A stretch of 64,000 nt of DNA from Enterobacter hormaechei subsp. xiangfangensis (GCF_001729785.1 NZ_CP017183.1:372001-436000), one strand, 5' to 3'; positions 32,592 through 43,359 are shown, numbered from the stretch's first letter. Numbers and translations are program-made. The notes: generated by a model from the sequence alone, not told the origin.

Positions 32592-32723
32592 ATGAAACGT
32601 ACCGTTAAAATTCTGCTTCTGTTAGCGCTCTCCAGCGCAATTCTCTCCGGTTGCAACACCGCGCGTGGCATGGGTGAAGATATCCAGGATCTCGGCCATA
32701 TCATTTCCCATGCGGCCAGCTAA
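32592..32723 (+). CDS. ecnA: Entericidin A lipoprotein
   Basis: A 43-residue cell-envelope lipoprotein, shorter than the usual gene-finder limit. It starts MKRTVKILLLLALSS, has the lipobox LSGC with C21, and a mature part NTARGMGEDIQDLGHIISHAAS. In E. coli it is the antidote partner of EcnB. GGGAAG precedes the ATG. It is the first of the ecnA-ecnB pair. Confidence 0.93.
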   Translation: MKRTVKILLLLALSSAILSGCNTARGMGEDIQDLGHIISHAAS

Positions 32724-32790
32724 TTCCGTCTAATTTTCCTAAAAATTCTTCCTTTTCCGTCAAACGACAAGATCTTGTCTATTCTTAAGT

Positions 32791-32800
32791 TGCTATACAC
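32791..32800 (+). promoter_or_regulatory. ecnB sigma-S type -10 element
   Basis: TGCTATACAC is a near-ideal extended -10 for RpoS, 32 bases before ecnB. E. coli ecnB is activated by sigma-S in stationary phase (family knowledge). No -35 at standard spacing is seen. Confidence 0.72.
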
Positions 32801-32831
32801 AAAATAACTTTGGCTATAAAAGGAAGATATT

Positions 32832-32978
32832 ATGGTTAAGAAAACAATTGCAGCGATCTTTTCTGTTCTGGTGCTTTCTTCGGTACTGACTGCATGTAAC
32901 ACCACCCGTGGCGTAGGGGAAGATATCTCCGACGGTGGTAACGCGATTTCTGGCGCAGCAACCAAAGCTCAGAACTAA
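32832..32978 (+). CDS. ecnB: Entericidin B lipoprotein
   Basis: A 48-residue lipoprotein: [17 protein letters not shown] signal, lipobox LTAC with C22, and a mature amphipathic part [26 protein letters not shown], cited by its ends. In E. coli it is a bacteriolytic toxin-like protein countered by EcnA. AGGAAGATATT precedes the ATG. It converges with the LuxR-type regulator downstream. Confidence 0.95.
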   Translation: MVKKTIAAIFSVLVLSSVLTACNTTRGVGEDISDGGNAISGAATKAQN

Positions 32979-32985
32979 TGAAAGC

Positions 32986-33017
32986 GACGGTACGGCAGGT
33001 CATTTCACCGTACCGTC
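32986..33017. terminator. Bidirectional terminator between ecnB and the LuxR-type regulator
   Basis: GACGGTACGG / CCGTACCGTC form a perfect 10-bp stem with a 12-base loop. It overlaps the stop codon of the minus-strand regulator by two bases. Confidence 0.75.
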
Positions 33018-33615
33018 AATTCTCCACTTCCTGTAGCGATAAAAACGGGGAGTAGCGCGTATCCATATGTAGCTTCATGCGGATATTGCGTTTGTACGTG
33101 TACACCGTTTTTCCGTTAATGCGCAGATTGCTGGCAATTTTCTGGTTGCTCGCGCCATCCATCCACAGGCTAAGAACTCTCTCTTCCTGACGCGTCAGTA
33201 ACGGTGCCGCCATCTCCGGAAGCTCCGCGCTTGCGCATGACGTTAGCGCGTCATTTATCACCGCCGCTAGTTTTTCCAGATCGGTATTTTTGGAAAGAGA
33301 AGACCATATCGGGAACTGCGCCAGATAATCTGTCATCTCTTGCTCCTGGCCTGATTGCAGCATAATAAAAGGCAATGTTTCGCTGGCAATCAGCAGGGAG
33401 GATAGCTGCTGAAAATGGTGTAAATCCTGCCGGAAGCCAGATAAATCAGCGATGACCAGCGCAGGTTTCCATTGCAGGATATGCTCTCTGGCGAGGAAAA
33501 GATTATTTACCCCGGTTACGACGAAATGACCCGAAAACAGGTCTGAATGATTGACCCAGGCTTCAAATCCCGTGCGGGTGAAGTGACAACGGTCAATCAA
33601 AAGAATTTTAAACAT
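33016..33615 (-). CDS. entR: LuxR/FixJ-type transcriptional regulator (EntR-like)
   Basis: A 199-residue regulator with a degenerate receiver-like N-terminus (MFKILLIDRCHFTRTGFEAW) and a C-terminal LuxR helix-turn-helix (LTRQEERVLSLWMDGASNQ..NGKTVYTYKRNIRMKL region, residues ~138-185), the layout of RcsB and BglJ. The usual phosphoacceptor aspartate region reads LVIADLSG, so an aspartate (D57) is present, but the acidic pocket is altered. Citrobacter freundii has a named regulator, EntR, at the same place between ecnB and sugE; the symbol rests on that recollection. Its targets may include ecnB. Confidence 0.75.
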   Translation of the reverse strand: MFKILLIDRCHFTRTGFEAWVNHSDLFSGHFVVTGVNNLFLAREHILQWKPALVIADLSGFRQDLHHFQQLSSLLIASETLPFIMLQSGQEQEMTDYLAQFPIWSSLSKNTDLEKLAAVINDALTSCASAELPEMAAPLLTRQEERVLSLWMDGASNQKIASNLRINGKTVYTYKRNIRMKLHMDTRYSPFLSLQEVEN

Positions 33616-33804
33616 AAAATTTTCGCAGTCGGCTAGTGGTTTGGCTTCCTGCCATCAGAAAGCCTATCATCATAGAGAAGTCGGATGAGTCATAAATGCC
33701 TGAACTCCGTGTCTTACAGAGGCTATTTCTTGCCTTAACATGTTCAGCAGAAAAAGTTTGAAAAAAAATTCCATGCTAACCAAAATATAAGGCGCAACCT
33801 CAGC

Positions 33805-33849
33805 CTTGCGGGACGACCCGTAAGCGCTTCATTCATCGGGGACGGCCCC
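33805..33849 (+). ncRNA. Guanidine-II (mini-ykkC) riboswitch
   Basis: Two neighbouring hairpins show the defining ACGR loops: an 8-bp stem CTTGCGGG / CCCGTAAG closing the loop ACGA (33805-33824), and GGGG / CCCC closing ACGG (33838-33849). The Shine-Dalgarno AAGGAG of gdx follows about 16 bases later. In this class guanidinium bridges the two loops and exposes the ribosome-binding site, so it should turn on the exporter downstream. Confidence 0.93.
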
Positions 33850-33877
33850 AACTTGTCGTTAAGTTAAGGAGCCTGAT

Positions 33878-34195
33878 ATGTCCTGGATCGTTCTTGTTAT
33901 TGCCGGTTTGCTCGAAGTGGTATGGGCAATTGGCCTGAAATATACCCATGGTTTTACCCGCCTGACGCCCAGCGTCATCACTATCGCCGCAATGATTGTC
34001 AGTATCGTCATGTTGTCATGGGCGATGCGAAGCTTGCCAGTCGGAACGGCTTACGCTGTCTGGACGGGAATTGGCGCGGTAGGGGCTGCCATTACCGGTA
34101 TTCTGCTGCTGGGGGAGTCTGCGAGCCTGGCGCGCATCGCCAGCCTCGCGTTAATCGTCGCGGGTATCATCGGGTTAAAACTCAGTACCCACTAA
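33878..34195 (+). CDS. gdx: Guanidinium exporter Gdx (SugE)
   Basis: A 105-residue, four-helix small multidrug resistance protein that works as a dual-topology dimer exchanging guanidinium for protons. It has the SMR glutamate E13 in [16 protein letters not shown] and the Gdx-type signature of the SugE branch. The guanidine-II riboswitch upstream independently supports this substrate. Its 3' end overlaps the convergent blc gene by 4 bases. Confidence 0.96.
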   Translation: MSWIVLVIAGLLEVVWAIGLKYTHGFTRLTPSVITIAAMIVSIVMLSWAMRSLPVGTAYAVWTGIGAVGAAITGILLLGESASLARIASLALIVAGIIGLKLSTH

Positions 34196-34722
34196 TGCGG
34201 CTGTTTTACCCAGATTAATTTCGTCACGTCAAACCCTTGCCGGGTCGCTATGTCCAGCATCTGCTGTTTCATTTCCGCCGGGATCGTTGGCGTGCGGGAG
34301 AGGATCCACAGATAGTTGCGATCCGGCCCACACACCAGCGCATGGCGGTACTCTCTGTCCAGCGCAATGACGTTATACCCGCCGTAGAATGGGCCGATGA
34401 AAGAGACTTTCATGGCCGCGCGGTTAGACGCGCCGGTGAAATAGGCCTGACCAACTGACTGCTGCCACATCTGGCGATCCGGGTTATAGCCGCGGTTAAT
34501 GACCCGGATCCCGCCGTCATCCATCGCGCTGTAGTTGACCGTGACTTTTTCTAAGCCCCGTTCGAACTGATGGTCCATTCGGGCGATTTCATACCAGGTG
34601 CCGAGGAAGCGCTGTGCGTCGAAATTACTGACTACCGTGACGCCAGGCGGAGGAGTAGGGGAACTGCAAGCAACCACTAAAAACGCGGCTGTTACTGCGG
34701 CAATAACAGGCAGAATGCGCAT
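34192..34722 (-). CDS. blc: Outer-membrane lipocalin Blc
   Basis: A 176-residue lipoprotein with lipobox FLVVAC (C19) and a lipocalin beta-barrel: [16 protein letters not shown] is the N-terminal family signature, and [17 protein letters not shown] and YLWILSRTP follow. In E. coli it is anchored to the outer membrane, binds lysophospholipids and is sigma-S induced. It converges with gdx; upstream lies a BIME and then ampC. Confidence 0.95.
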   Translation of the reverse strand: MRILPVIAAVTAAFLVVACSSPTPPPGVTVVSNFDAQRFLGTWYEIARMDHQFERGLEKVTVNYSAMDDGGIRVINRGYNPDRQMWQQSVGQAYFTGASNRAAMKVSFIGPFYGGYNVIALDREYRHALVCGPDRNYLWILSRTPTIPAEMKQQMLDIATRQGFDVTKLIWVKQPH

Positions 34723-34796
34723 AGGAGTTTCCTTACTGTTTTTTGTTAAGTGTAGATGACAGCAGGGAAAATGCGGGAGATTGTGTAGGGTGTTTT

Positions 34797-34874
34797 GCCG
34801 GGTGGCGGCTTCGCCTTACCCGGCCTACAAAGTTCACGCGTTGTGTAGGCCGGGTAAGCGCAGCGCCACCCGGC
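34797..34874. repeat. BIME: two inverted REP units
   Basis: Two REP units in opposite orientation: GCCGGGTGGCGGC...CGGCCTAC (34797-34828) and GTAGGCCGGGTAAGCG...CACCCGGC (34845-34874), separated by 16 bases. Together they form a long cruciform-capable element between ampC and blc. Confidence 0.9.
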
Positions 34875-34880
34875 AATGTT

Positions 34881-36158
<1,278 letters not shown>

Positions 36159-37034
36159 ATGACGCGAAGCTATCTCCCCCTCAATTCGCTTCGAGCTTTT
36201 GAAGCCGCCGCGAGACATCTCAGCTTTACGCATGCGGCCATTGAGCTGAACGTGACCCATTCAGCCATTAGCCAGCATGTGAAAACGCTGGAGCAGCACC
36301 TGAACTGTCAGCTGTTCGTTCGCGTGTCGCGCGGGCTGATGTTGACTACCGAGGGTGAAAATTTACTGCCGGTGTTGAATGATTCTTTCGATCGTATAGC
36401 CGGAATGCTGGATCGCTTCGCTAACCATCGTGCGCAGGAGAAGCTGAAAATCGGCGTGGTGGGTACATTTGCCACCGGGGTTTTATTCTCGCAGCTGGAG
36501 GATTTTCGCCGTGGCTATCCGCACATCGATCTTCAGCTTTCCACCCATAACAACCGCGTTGATCCGGCTGCCGAAGGGCTTGACTATACGATCCGCTACG
36601 GTGGCGGGGCGTGGCACGGCACCGAGGCTGAATTCCTTTGTCATGCGCCGCTCGCGCCGCTGTGTACGCCCGATATCGCCGCCAGTCTGCACAGTCCGGC
36701 CGACATCCTCAGGTTTACGCTGCTGCGCTCTTACCGACGCGATGAATGGACCGCGTGGATGCAGGCGGCCGGCGAGCATCCCCCTTCGCCAACGCACCGC
36801 GTGATGGTATTTGATTCGTCCGTGACCATGCTGGAGGCCGCTCAGGCAGGGGTGGGCATTGCCATTGCGCCTGTCGATATGTTTACCCATCTGTTAGCCA
36901 GCGAGCGCATTGTACAGCCCTTTGCGACGCAGATTGAGCTCGGCAGTTACTGGCTGACCCGATTGCAGTCCCGGGCAGAAACGCCAGCCATGCGCGAATT
37001 TTCCCGGTGGCTGGTGGAGAAGATGAAAAAGTAA
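36159..37034 (+). CDS. ampR: LysR-type regulator AmpR
   Basis: AmpR senses cell-wall muropeptides: UDP-MurNAc-pentapeptide keeps it repressing, anhydro-muropeptides turn ampC on. The 291-residue protein has an N-terminal winged helix-turn-helix (residues ~7-65, LRAFEAAARHLSFTHAA) and a two-lobed effector domain. Residues known to matter are the inducible wild type: S35, R86, G102, D135 and Y264. Its stop lies 4 bases before the frd terminator hairpin of the opposite strand. Confidence 0.97.
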   Translation: MTRSYLPLNSLRAFEAAARHLSFTHAAIELNVTHSAISQHVKTLEQHLNCQLFVRVSRGLMLTTEGENLLPVLNDSFDRIAGMLDRFANHRAQEKLKIGVVGTFATGVLFSQLEDFRRGYPHIDLQLSTHNNRVDPAAEGLDYTIRYGGGAWHGTEAEFLCHAPLAPLCTPDIAASLHSPADILRFTLLRSYRRDEWTAWMQAAGEHPPSPTHRVMVFDSSVTMLEAAQAGVGIAIAPVDMFTHLLASERIVQPFATQIELGSYWLTRLQSRAETPAMREFSRWLVEKMKK

Positions 37035-37037
37035 AAA

Positions 37038-37055
37038 GCCCGCCGGATGGCGGGC
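37038..37055 (-). terminator. frdABCD terminator
   Basis: On the minus strand GCCCGCC-ATCC-GGCGGGC is followed by TTTTTAC. It lies between the ends of frdD and ampR. In E. coli, without ampR, the equivalent hairpin is the ampC attenuator. Confidence 0.9.
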
Positions 37056-37063
37056 CTGTTCAG

Positions 37064-37423
37064 TCAGATGGTGACCACGGCAATCAACGTGACGACCGTC
37101 AGAATGGTCGCCAGACCGTAGAAGACCCATTTACCGCTTGGCACATGGATTTTCAGATCGTGCATCGCATGGTGGATACGGTGCAGACCACACCACAGCG
37201 GCAGGACGATCATCAGGAAGATGAACACGCGGCCAATAAAGCTGCTCGCAAAGGCCAGTACGCGCTCATAGCTCAGCGCATCGCCCGGGAACAACCCCAG
37301 CGGCAGCATGATCCCGACCAGCAGGATAATGACCGGGGCAATAATGGCGCTCCACATGCCGCCTGCGCCAAACAGCCCCCAGAAAACCGGCTCGTCTGAA
37401 CGTTTAGGATTTGGATTGATCAC
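37064..37423 (-). CDS. frdD: Fumarate reductase membrane anchor subunit D
   Basis: A 119-residue hydrophobic anchor with three membrane helices that, with FrdC, holds FrdAB at the membrane and binds menaquinol. It starts at a GTG (37423) after AAGGAGACTACT, giving [22 protein letters not shown]; the longer frame to 37474 lies within frdC. Conserved [22 protein letters not shown] is intact, cited as [12 protein letters not shown]. Last gene of frdABCD. Confidence 0.97.
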   Translation of the reverse strand: MINPNPKRSDEPVFWGLFGAGGMWSAIIAPVIILLVGIMLPLGLFPGDALSYERVLAFASSFIGRVFIFLMIVLPLWCGLHRIHHAMHDLKIHVPSGKWVFYGLATILTVVTLIAVVTI

Positions 37424-37433
37424 AGTAGTCTCC

Positions 37434-37829
37434 TTACCAAAACAGTGCGACAAACAGAATGACCACAGAGACAACTGCTGTCACTGCCCAGAGCCCTTTA
37501 ATGACCGGCTCTGGCCCCATTTTTTCGCCTTTTACAATGATGTTCGCTGCTTTTGGCGCCAGTTCAAACCAGGTTTTGGTATGAAGCAGCGCGGCGGCGA
37601 GCACAATCAGGTTCAGTACTACGATGATTGGGTTTTGCAGGAAGCCCACAAAACTGGCCCAGGCTTCCGGGCCGTGCTTGAGGGCATACACCCCGTACAT
37701 CAGTTCGAGGCTGAACCAGACCGCGGGAACTGCCGTGCCTTCACGCAGCATATAGAAGCGATAAAACGGCAGTTTTTTCCACCAGGTGGACGGCATTGGT
37801 CGCACGTAGGCTTTGCGTTTAGTCGTCAT
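37434..37829 (-). CDS. frdC: Fumarate reductase membrane anchor subunit C
   Basis: A 131-residue anchor subunit with three membrane helices. Two adjacent ATGs exist (37832, 37829); AGGAG is 3 bases from the first and 6 from the second, so 37829 is chosen, giving the E. coli start [17 protein letters not shown]. FrdC E29 in [15 protein letters not shown], used in quinol chemistry, is present. It sits between frdB and frdD with 10-base gaps. Confidence 0.96.
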   Translation of the reverse strand: MTTKRKAYVRPMPSTWWKKLPFYRFYMLREGTAVPAVWFSLELMYGVYALKHGPEAWASFVGFLQNPIIVVLNLIVLAAALLHTKTWFELAPKAANIIVKGEKMGPEPVIKGLWAVTAVVSVVILFVALFW

Positions 37830-37839
37830 CATGCACTCC

Positions 37840-38574
37840 TTAGCGTGGTTTCAGGGTAGCGATAAGAAAGTCTTTCGAGCTTTCCACCTTACCCTGCTGA
37901 ATGGCGGCGGCCGGGTCGACATGCTTCGGACAGACTTCGGAGCAGTAACCGACAAACGTGCAGGTCCAGACCCCGTTCTGGCTGTTCAACTGGGCCATAC
38001 GTTCTTTTTTGCCGTGGTCGCGGCTGTCTTCGTTATAGCGGTGCGCCAGGGTAATGGCGGCCGGGCCGATAAACTCAGGGTTCAGGCCAAACTGTGGACA
38101 GGCGGCGTAGCACAGGCCGCAGTTGATGCAGCCGGAGAACTGATGGTATTTCGCCATCTGCGCGGGCGTCTGAGTGTTTGGCCCCTGATCCGGTGTGCGC
38201 GGGTTGCCGATGATGTACGGCTTAATCGCTTCGAGGCTTTCGATAAAGTGGGTCATGTCGACCACCAGATCGCGCTCAATCGGGAAATTGCCCAGCGCTT
38301 CAACCTTGATGCCTTTGGTGTAATCACGCAGGAAGGTTTTACACGCCAGCTTTGGCACCTTGTTGACCATCATGCCGCAGGAGCCGCAAATTGCCATGCG
38401 GCAGGACCAGCGGTAGCTCAGGTCTGGGGCCAGGTTATCTTTGATATAGCCGAGCGCATCCAGCAGGGAGGTTTGCTCGTCGTAAGGGACTTCATAGAAA
38501 GCGCTATGCGGCGCGGCGTCCACTTCCGGATTGTAGCGCACCACTTCAACTTTCAGTTTTTGCATCTCAGCCAT
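37840..38574 (-). CDS. frdB: Fumarate reductase iron-sulfur subunit
   Basis: A 244-residue electron-transfer subunit. The N-terminal plant-type [2Fe-2S] motif [12 protein letters not shown] and later C are present, as are the ferredoxin motif [12 protein letters not shown] and [11 protein letters not shown], which hold the [4Fe-4S] and [3Fe-4S] clusters. The start at 38574 gives the E. coli MAEM beginning and overlaps the frdA end by 8 bases; the frame from 38613 is not needed. Confidence 0.97.
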   Translation of the reverse strand: MAEMQKLKVEVVRYNPEVDAAPHSAFYEVPYDEQTSLLDALGYIKDNLAPDLSYRWSCRMAICGSCGMMVNKVPKLACKTFLRDYTKGIKVEALGNFPIERDLVVDMTHFIESLEAIKPYIIGNPRTPDQGPNTQTPAQMAKYHQFSGCINCGLCYAACPQFGLNPEFIGPAAITLAHRYNEDSRDHGKKERMAQLNSQNGVWTCTFVGYCSEVCPKHVDPAAAIQQGKVESSKDFLIATLKPR

Positions 38575-40357
38575 TCGCCTTCTCCTTCTTATCGGCGGCT
38601 TCTGCTTCTGCACCGTACACGCGTTTCGCCGGTGGCAGCGTGGTGATTTTCACGTCGCTGTAGTCCAGACGGGTGGTGCCATCCGCATCGCGCCAGGCGA
38701 GAGTGTGTTTAAGGAAATTGACGTCGTCACGTTCAGTGCAGCCCTCATCCAGACGCTGGTGCGCGCCGCGGGACTCTTTACGCGCCAGGGCGGAATGGGC
38801 CATACATTCTGCGACGTTCAGGCCGTGGCCCAGTTCAATGGTATAAAGCAGTTCGGTATTGAATACGCTGGAAGTGTCGGTGATACGCACGCGCTTGAAG
38901 CGCTCCTGCAACTCCGCCAGCTTATCGACGGTTTTCTGCATCAGCTCTGGCGTACGGTAGATCCCGCAGCCTTCTTCCATCGACAGCCCCATTTCGTCGC
39001 GGATCTTCGACCAGTTTTCGTTACCTTCCTGGTTCACCAGGTCTTTCAGGCGTTTTTCGACGTCTACAACCTGCGCATCCAGCGCCGCGCTGTTAGCTTC
39101 ACCTGCCGTTGCGGCACGCTCCACCGCACGTTCGCCCGCCATGCGACCAAAGACCACCAGCTCAGCCAGCGAGTTCGAGCCCAGACGGTTTGCGCCGTGC
39201 AGACCGACGGAGGAACACTCGCCCACCGCAAACAGCCCTTTGATGCGGGTTTCGCACTGCTGATCGGTTTCGATGCCGCCCATGGTGTAGTGCGCGGTTG
39301 GACGCACCGGGATCGGTTCTTTCACCGGATCGACGCCCACATACGCTTTCGCCAGCTCGCAGATAAACGGCAGACGCTCCAGCAGTTTCTTCTCGCCGAG
39401 ATGACGCAGGTCGAGATGCACCACGTCGCCGCGCGGCGTTGAGATGGTGTTGCCTTTGCGCCACTCGTGCCAGAAAGCCTGAGAGACTTTGTCGCGAGGG
39501 CCGAGTTCCATGTATTTGTTTTTCGGCTCGCCAAGTGGGGTTTCCGGACCCATGCCGTAATCCTGCAAATAGCGATAGCCGTTTTTGTTGACCAGAATTC
39601 CGCCTTCGCCGCGGCAGCCTTCCGTCATCAGTATGCCGGAGCCCGGTAGGCCGGTTGGGTGATACTGGACGAACTCCATATCACGCAGCGGGACGCCGTG
39701 GCTGAGCGCCATGCCCATACCGTCACCGGTGACGATGCCGCCGTTGGTGTTGTAGCGGTATACGCGGCCAGCGCCGCCCGTTGCCATCACCACCGCATTA
39801 GCGCGGATCTGGACAAGCGTGCCTTCCATCATGTTCATCGCCACCAGTCCGCGCGCATGACCGTCGTCGACCAGAATGTCGAGAACGAAATGTTCGTCAA
39901 AGCGCTGGATTTGTGGGAACTGGAGGGAGGTCTGGAACAGGGTGTGCAGCATGTGGAAGCCGGTCTTATCGGCGGCAAACCAGGTGCGTTCGATCTTCAT
40001 GCCACCGAAGCGGCGGACGTTGACGCTCCCGTCCGGACGGCGGCTCCACGGGCATCCCCACTGTTCCAGCTGGGTCATCTCCGTTGGGCAATGGTGCACG
40101 AAGTAATCAACGACATCCTGTTCGCAAAGCCAGTCGCCCCCTGCAACCGTGTCGTGGAAATGGTATTCGAAGCTGTCATGATCCTGCGCGACGGCAGCGG
40201 ATCCTCCTTCTGCGGCTACCGTGTGGCTGCGCATCGGATAGACTTTTGAAATCAATGCGATTTTAGCGTTCGGATTGGCTTGTGCCGCAGCAATTGCAGC
40301 GCGTAATCCAGCCCCGCCAGCGCCTATTACGGCAAGATCGGCTTGAAAAGTTTGCAC
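38567..40357 (-). CDS. frdA: Fumarate reductase flavoprotein subunit
   Basis: The 596-residue catalytic subunit reduces fumarate to succinate in anaerobic respiration. The dinucleotide fold [10 protein letters not shown] (residues 12-21) and the covalent FAD histidine H45 in [11 protein letters not shown] are present, along with active-site segments [21 protein letters not shown] (cited as HPTGLPGSG) and TAHYTMGG. It heads frdABCD behind an FNR-type promoter and works with aspA and dcuA, which are also in the window. Confidence 0.98.
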   Translation of the reverse strand: MQTFQADLAVIGAGGAGLRAAIAAAQANPNAKIALISKVYPMRSHTVAAEGGSAAVAQDHDSFEYHFHDTVAGGDWLCEQDVVDYFVHHCPTEMTQLEQWGCPWSRRPDGSVNVRRFGGMKIERTWFAADKTGFHMLHTLFQTSLQFPQIQRFDEHFVLDILVDDGHARGLVAMNMMEGTLVQIRANAVVMATGGAGRVYRYNTNGGIVTGDGMGMALSHGVPLRDMEFVQYHPTGLPGSGILMTEGCRGEGGILVNKNGYRYLQDYGMGPETPLGEPKNKYMELGPRDKVSQAFWHEWRKGNTISTPRGDVVHLDLRHLGEKKLLERLPFICELAKAYVGVDPVKEPIPVRPTAHYTMGGIETDQQCETRIKGLFAVGECSSVGLHGANRLGSNSLAELVVFGRMAGERAVERAATAGEANSAALDAQVVDVEKRLKDLVNQEGNENWSKIRDEMGLSMEEGCGIYRTPELMQKTVDKLAELQERFKRVRITDTSSVFNTELLYTIELGHGLNVAECMAHSALARKESRGAHQRLDEGCTERDDVNFLKHTLAWRDADGTTRLDYSDVKITTLPPAKRVYGAEAEAADKKEKANG

Positions 40358-40466
40358 GACATTCCTCCAGATTTTTGTTTTCCCGCAACGCGATGAGCTA
40401 AAGGACGTTCACCTGCCCGAACGGGCGATTGCGGAAGCGATTCCACTGCTCCTTTATGGGTAAAAC

Positions 40467-40508
40467 AGTATAACCGCGTAGAAGGGAGGGAAATTTGACG
40501 TGTTCGAT
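40467..40508 (-). promoter_or_regulatory. frd promoter with FNR-type site
   Basis: On the minus strand a TATACT -10 (40472-40467) lies about 110 bases before frdA. ATCGAACACGTCAA (40508-40495), centred near 40501.5, occupies the place and keeps the GTCAA half of the E. coli frd FNR site. This fits anaerobic activation at about -41.5. Confidence 0.65.
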
Positions 40509-40667
40509 TTTTTTGCTGTTCTGTGCGGTGATTTATCATTGTGATTAATGAATGGCGTCACAGTATTTCTCTGTGCAATGAAAAGGGACTTTTACTGTGC
40601 AAAATTTGTCTCTGCCCCGGCTTACGAGTAGACTTCGTGCCCTTGTCTGAAAACGGAGAAATAACTC

Positions 40668-41645
40668 ATGAGCGAAACGGCCACCTGGCAGCCGAGCGCA
40701 TCCATTCCAAACCTGCTAAAGCGCGCAGCAATTATGGCGGAGATCCGCCGTTTCTTTGCCGACCGCGGCGTCCTGGAGGTGGAAACGCCGTGCATGAGTC
40801 AGGCGACGGTCACGGATATTCATCTGGTCCCGTTTGAAACCCGTTTTGTTGGCCCAGGCCACTCTCAGGGCATGAATCTGTATCTGATGACCAGCCCGGA
40901 ATACCATATGAAGCGTCTGCTGGCGGCCGGGTGTGGTCCGGTCTATCAGCTGTGCCGTAGCTTCCGTAATGAAGAGATGGGCCGACACCATAATCCGGAA
41001 TTCACCATGCTGGAGTGGTACCGCCCGCACTACGACATGTATCGTCTGATGAACGAAGTCGACGATCTGCTGCAACAGGTGCTGGATTGCGCGGAAGCTG
41101 AAACGCTCTCCTATCAGCAGGCCTTCCAGCGCCATCTGGAAATCGATCCGCTGTCGGCTGATAAAACACAGCTGCGTGAAGTGGCGGCAAAACTGGATCT
41201 GAGCAATGTGGCGGATAACGAAGAGGACCGCGACACGCTGTTGCAACTGCTGTTCACCTTTGGCGTTGAACCGCAAATTGGTAAAGATCGCCCGACGTTT
41301 GTCTATCACTTCCCGGCCAGCCAGGCCTCGCTGGCGCAGATCAGCACCGAAGATCACCGCGTGGCGGAACGGTTTGAGGTGTACTTCAAAGGCATTGAGC
41401 TGGCGAACGGTTTCCACGAGCTGACCGACGCGCGCGAACAGCAGCAGCGTTTCGAGCAGGATAACCGCAAGCGCAACGCGCGCGGTCTGCCGCAGCAGCC
41501 GATTGACACCAACCTGCTGGAAGCGCTTAAGGCCGGTTTACCGGACTGCTCCGGCGTGGCGCTGGGTGTGGATCGTCTGGTCATGCTGGCGCTGGGTGCC
41601 GAGCAACTGGGCGATGTGATTGCCTTTACGGTCGATCGCGCCTGA
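40668..41645 (+). CDS. epmA: EF-P lysyltransferase EpmA (PoxA, GenX)
   Basis: A 325-residue class II lysyl-tRNA-synthetase-like enzyme without the anticodon-binding domain, which ligates (R)-beta-lysine to K34 of EF-P. Class II motif 2 is seen in [23 protein letters not shown] (cited as [17 protein letters not shown]), and motif 3 in [15 protein letters not shown]. It starts with ATG after GGAGAAATAACTC. Divergent from frdA; the partner genes epmB and efp lie about 8.7 kb away. Confidence 0.97.
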   Translation: MSETATWQPSASIPNLLKRAAIMAEIRRFFADRGVLEVETPCMSQATVTDIHLVPFETRFVGPGHSQGMNLYLMTSPEYHMKRLLAAGCGPVYQLCRSFRNEEMGRHHNPEFTMLEWYRPHYDMYRLMNEVDDLLQQVLDCAEAETLSYQQAFQRHLEIDPLSADKTQLREVAAKLDLSNVADNEEDRDTLLQLLFTFGVEPQIGKDRPTFVYHFPASQASLAQISTEDHRVAERFEVYFKGIELANGFHELTDAREQQQRFEQDNRKRNARGLPQQPIDTNLLEALKAGLPDCSGVALGVDRLVMLALGAEQLGDVIAFTVDRA

Positions 41646-41651
41646 AAAAAT

Positions 41652-41682
41652 GCCGGGTGGCGCTGTCGCTTACCCGGCCTAC
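41652..41682. repeat. REP unit after epmA
   Basis: GCCGGGTGGCGCTGTCGC...CCCGGCCTAC pattern, a typical single REP, shortly after the epmA stop codon and before yjeM. Confidence 0.85.
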
Positions 41683-41823
41683 TCGGTCATTTAACTCTGC
41701 CACATTAAAAACTGCTCTTTTCGCTATGCACGGGTCTTTTTCTTAAATTGACTCGGATAGCCACAATATTTGTCTGGTCATCTGCTACCATCCGCGCAGT
41801 TTAATTCCGTTTCGGATGGTTAT

Positions 41824-43323
41824 ATGTCTCACTCACTCAAAAAAATGACCCTTACCGGGCTCATTCTGATGATTTTTACGTCAGTCTTTGGCTTTGCCAA
41901 TAGCCCGTCCGCGTTTTATCTGATGGGCTACAGTGCGACGCCGTTTTATATCGTTTCCGCTCTGTTCTTCTTTATCCCGTTTGCGCTGATGATGGCGGAG
42001 ATGGGCTCGGCGTACCGGAAAGAAGAGGGTGGCATCTATTCGTGGATGAACAACAGCGTCGGCCCCCGTTACGCGTTTATCGGTACGTTCATGTGGTTTT
42101 CATCCTACGTCGTCTGGATGGTCAGCACGGCGGCCAAGGTCTGGGTGCCGTTCTCAACGTTTCTCTTCGGTGCGGATAAAACGCAGGTCTGGTCTCTGGC
42201 GGGGCTGAGCTCCACGCAGGTGGTCGGTATTCTGGCGGTGTGCTGGATGGTGGTGGTCACGCTGGTGGCCTCGAAAGGCATCAACAAAATTGCCCGTATC
42301 ACTGCCGTTGGCGGTATTTCCGTGATGTGCCTGAACCTGGTGCTGCTGCTGGTCAGCATCGCCATTCTGTGCCTGAACGGCGGGCATTTCGCACAGGAAG
42401 TCAACTTCGTTTCATCGCCTAATCCGGGTTACCAGTCCGGACTGGCCATGCTCTCCTTCGTGGTGTTTGCCATCTTTGCTTACGGTGGAATTGAAGCCGT
42501 GGGCGGCCTGGTCGACAAAACCGAAAATCCGGAAAAGAACTTCGCCAAAGGCATTATCTTTGCCGCCATCGTCATATCCATTGGCTACTCACTGGCGATT
42601 TTCCTCTGGGGCGTCAGCACCAACTGGCAGCAGGTACTGAGCAATAACACTACCAACCTCGGCAACATTACCTACGTGTTGATGAAAAGCCTGGGGGTGA
42701 CGCTGGGCAACGCCATGGATCTCGCGCCGGAAACGTCGGCCACCCTGGGGATCTGGTTTGCGCGGATTACCGGTTTGTCGATGTTCCTCGCCTATACTGG
42801 CGCGTTCTTCACGCTGATCTACTCGCCGCTGAAAGCGATTATTCAGGGGACGCCAAAGGCGCTGTGGCCTGCACGTATGACTCAGCTGAACGCTGCCGGT
42901 ATGCCTGCCAACGCGATGTGGATGCAGTGCATGCTGGTGTGCGTGTTCATTCTGCTGGTGTCCTTCGGCGGTGATACCGCGTCGGCGTTCTATAACAAGC
43001 TGACCCTGATGGCAAACGTATCGATGACGCTTCCGTATCTGTTCCTGACCCTGGCGTTCCCGTTCTTTAAGGCGAAGCAGGATCTGGAACGACCGTTTGT
43101 GATCTTCAAAACCCGTGCGGCGACGCTGCTGGCGACCACTGTTGTGGTGCTGGTCGTCGCGTTCGCCAACATTTTTACCGTCATTCAGCCCGTTGTTGAG
43201 GCAAATGACTGGAACAGCACGCTGTGGATGGTTGGCGGACCGATCTTCTTCTCGCTGCTGGCAATGGGGATTTATGAGCATTACCGTCGTCGCTCGACGG
43301 CCTGTGTAGCAGAAGTGGCATAA
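41824..43323 (+). CDS. yjeM: APC-family transporter YjeM
   Basis: A 499-residue amino-acid permease of the glutamate:GABA antiporter branch of the APC superfamily, with about 13 hydrophobic segments. It begins MSHSLKKMTLTGLILMIFTS, and contains FGFANSPSAFYLMGY, where the first helix unwinds, and AIFAYGGIEAVGGLVD. The substrate is not established. The ATG at 41824 matches the E. coli start; the frame from 41770 is not used. It converges on mscM. Confidence 0.93.
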   Translation: MSHSLKKMTLTGLILMIFTSVFGFANSPSAFYLMGYSATPFYIVSALFFFIPFALMMAEMGSAYRKEEGGIYSWMNNSVGPRYAFIGTFMWFSSYVVWMVSTAAKVWVPFSTFLFGADKTQVWSLAGLSSTQVVGILAVCWMVVVTLVASKGINKIARITAVGGISVMCLNLVLLLVSIAILCLNGGHFAQEVNFVSSPNPGYQSGLAMLSFVVFAIFAYGGIEAVGGLVDKTENPEKNFAKGIIFAAIVISIGYSLAIFLWGVSTNWQQVLSNNTTNLGNITYVLMKSLGVTLGNAMDLAPETSATLGIWFARITGLSMFLAYTGAFFTLIYSPLKAIIQGTPKALWPARMTQLNAAGMPANAMWMQCMLVCVFILLVSFGGDTASAFYNKLTLMANVSMTLPYLFLTLAFPFFKAKQDLERPFVIFKTRAATLLATTVVVLVVAFANIFTVIQPVVEANDWNSTLWMVGGPIFFSLLAMGIYEHYRRRSTACVAEVA

Positions 43324-43331
43324 AGGATTGA

Positions 43332-43353
43332 CCCCCTCCCGATGGGGAGGGGG
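43332..43353. terminator. Hairpin between yjeM and mscM
   Basis: CCCCCTCCC / GGGAGGGGG, a 9-bp stem with a 4-base loop, lies in the 36-bp convergent gap. There is no T-run; it probably acts as a shared 3'-end barrier and resembles the C/G-rich hairpins at 328-349 and 7031-7056. Confidence 0.6.
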
Positions 43354-43359
43354 AAAGGA

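Noticed and set aside
33737..33804. A sigma-70 promoter for gdx (TTGAAA with TATAAG)
   Set aside because: The two hexamers are about 22 bases apart, too far for a standard promoter.
40716..41417. A 233-codon minus-strand frame opposite epmA
   Set aside because: epmA has all class II synthetase motifs on the plus strand, and the antisense product has no known features.
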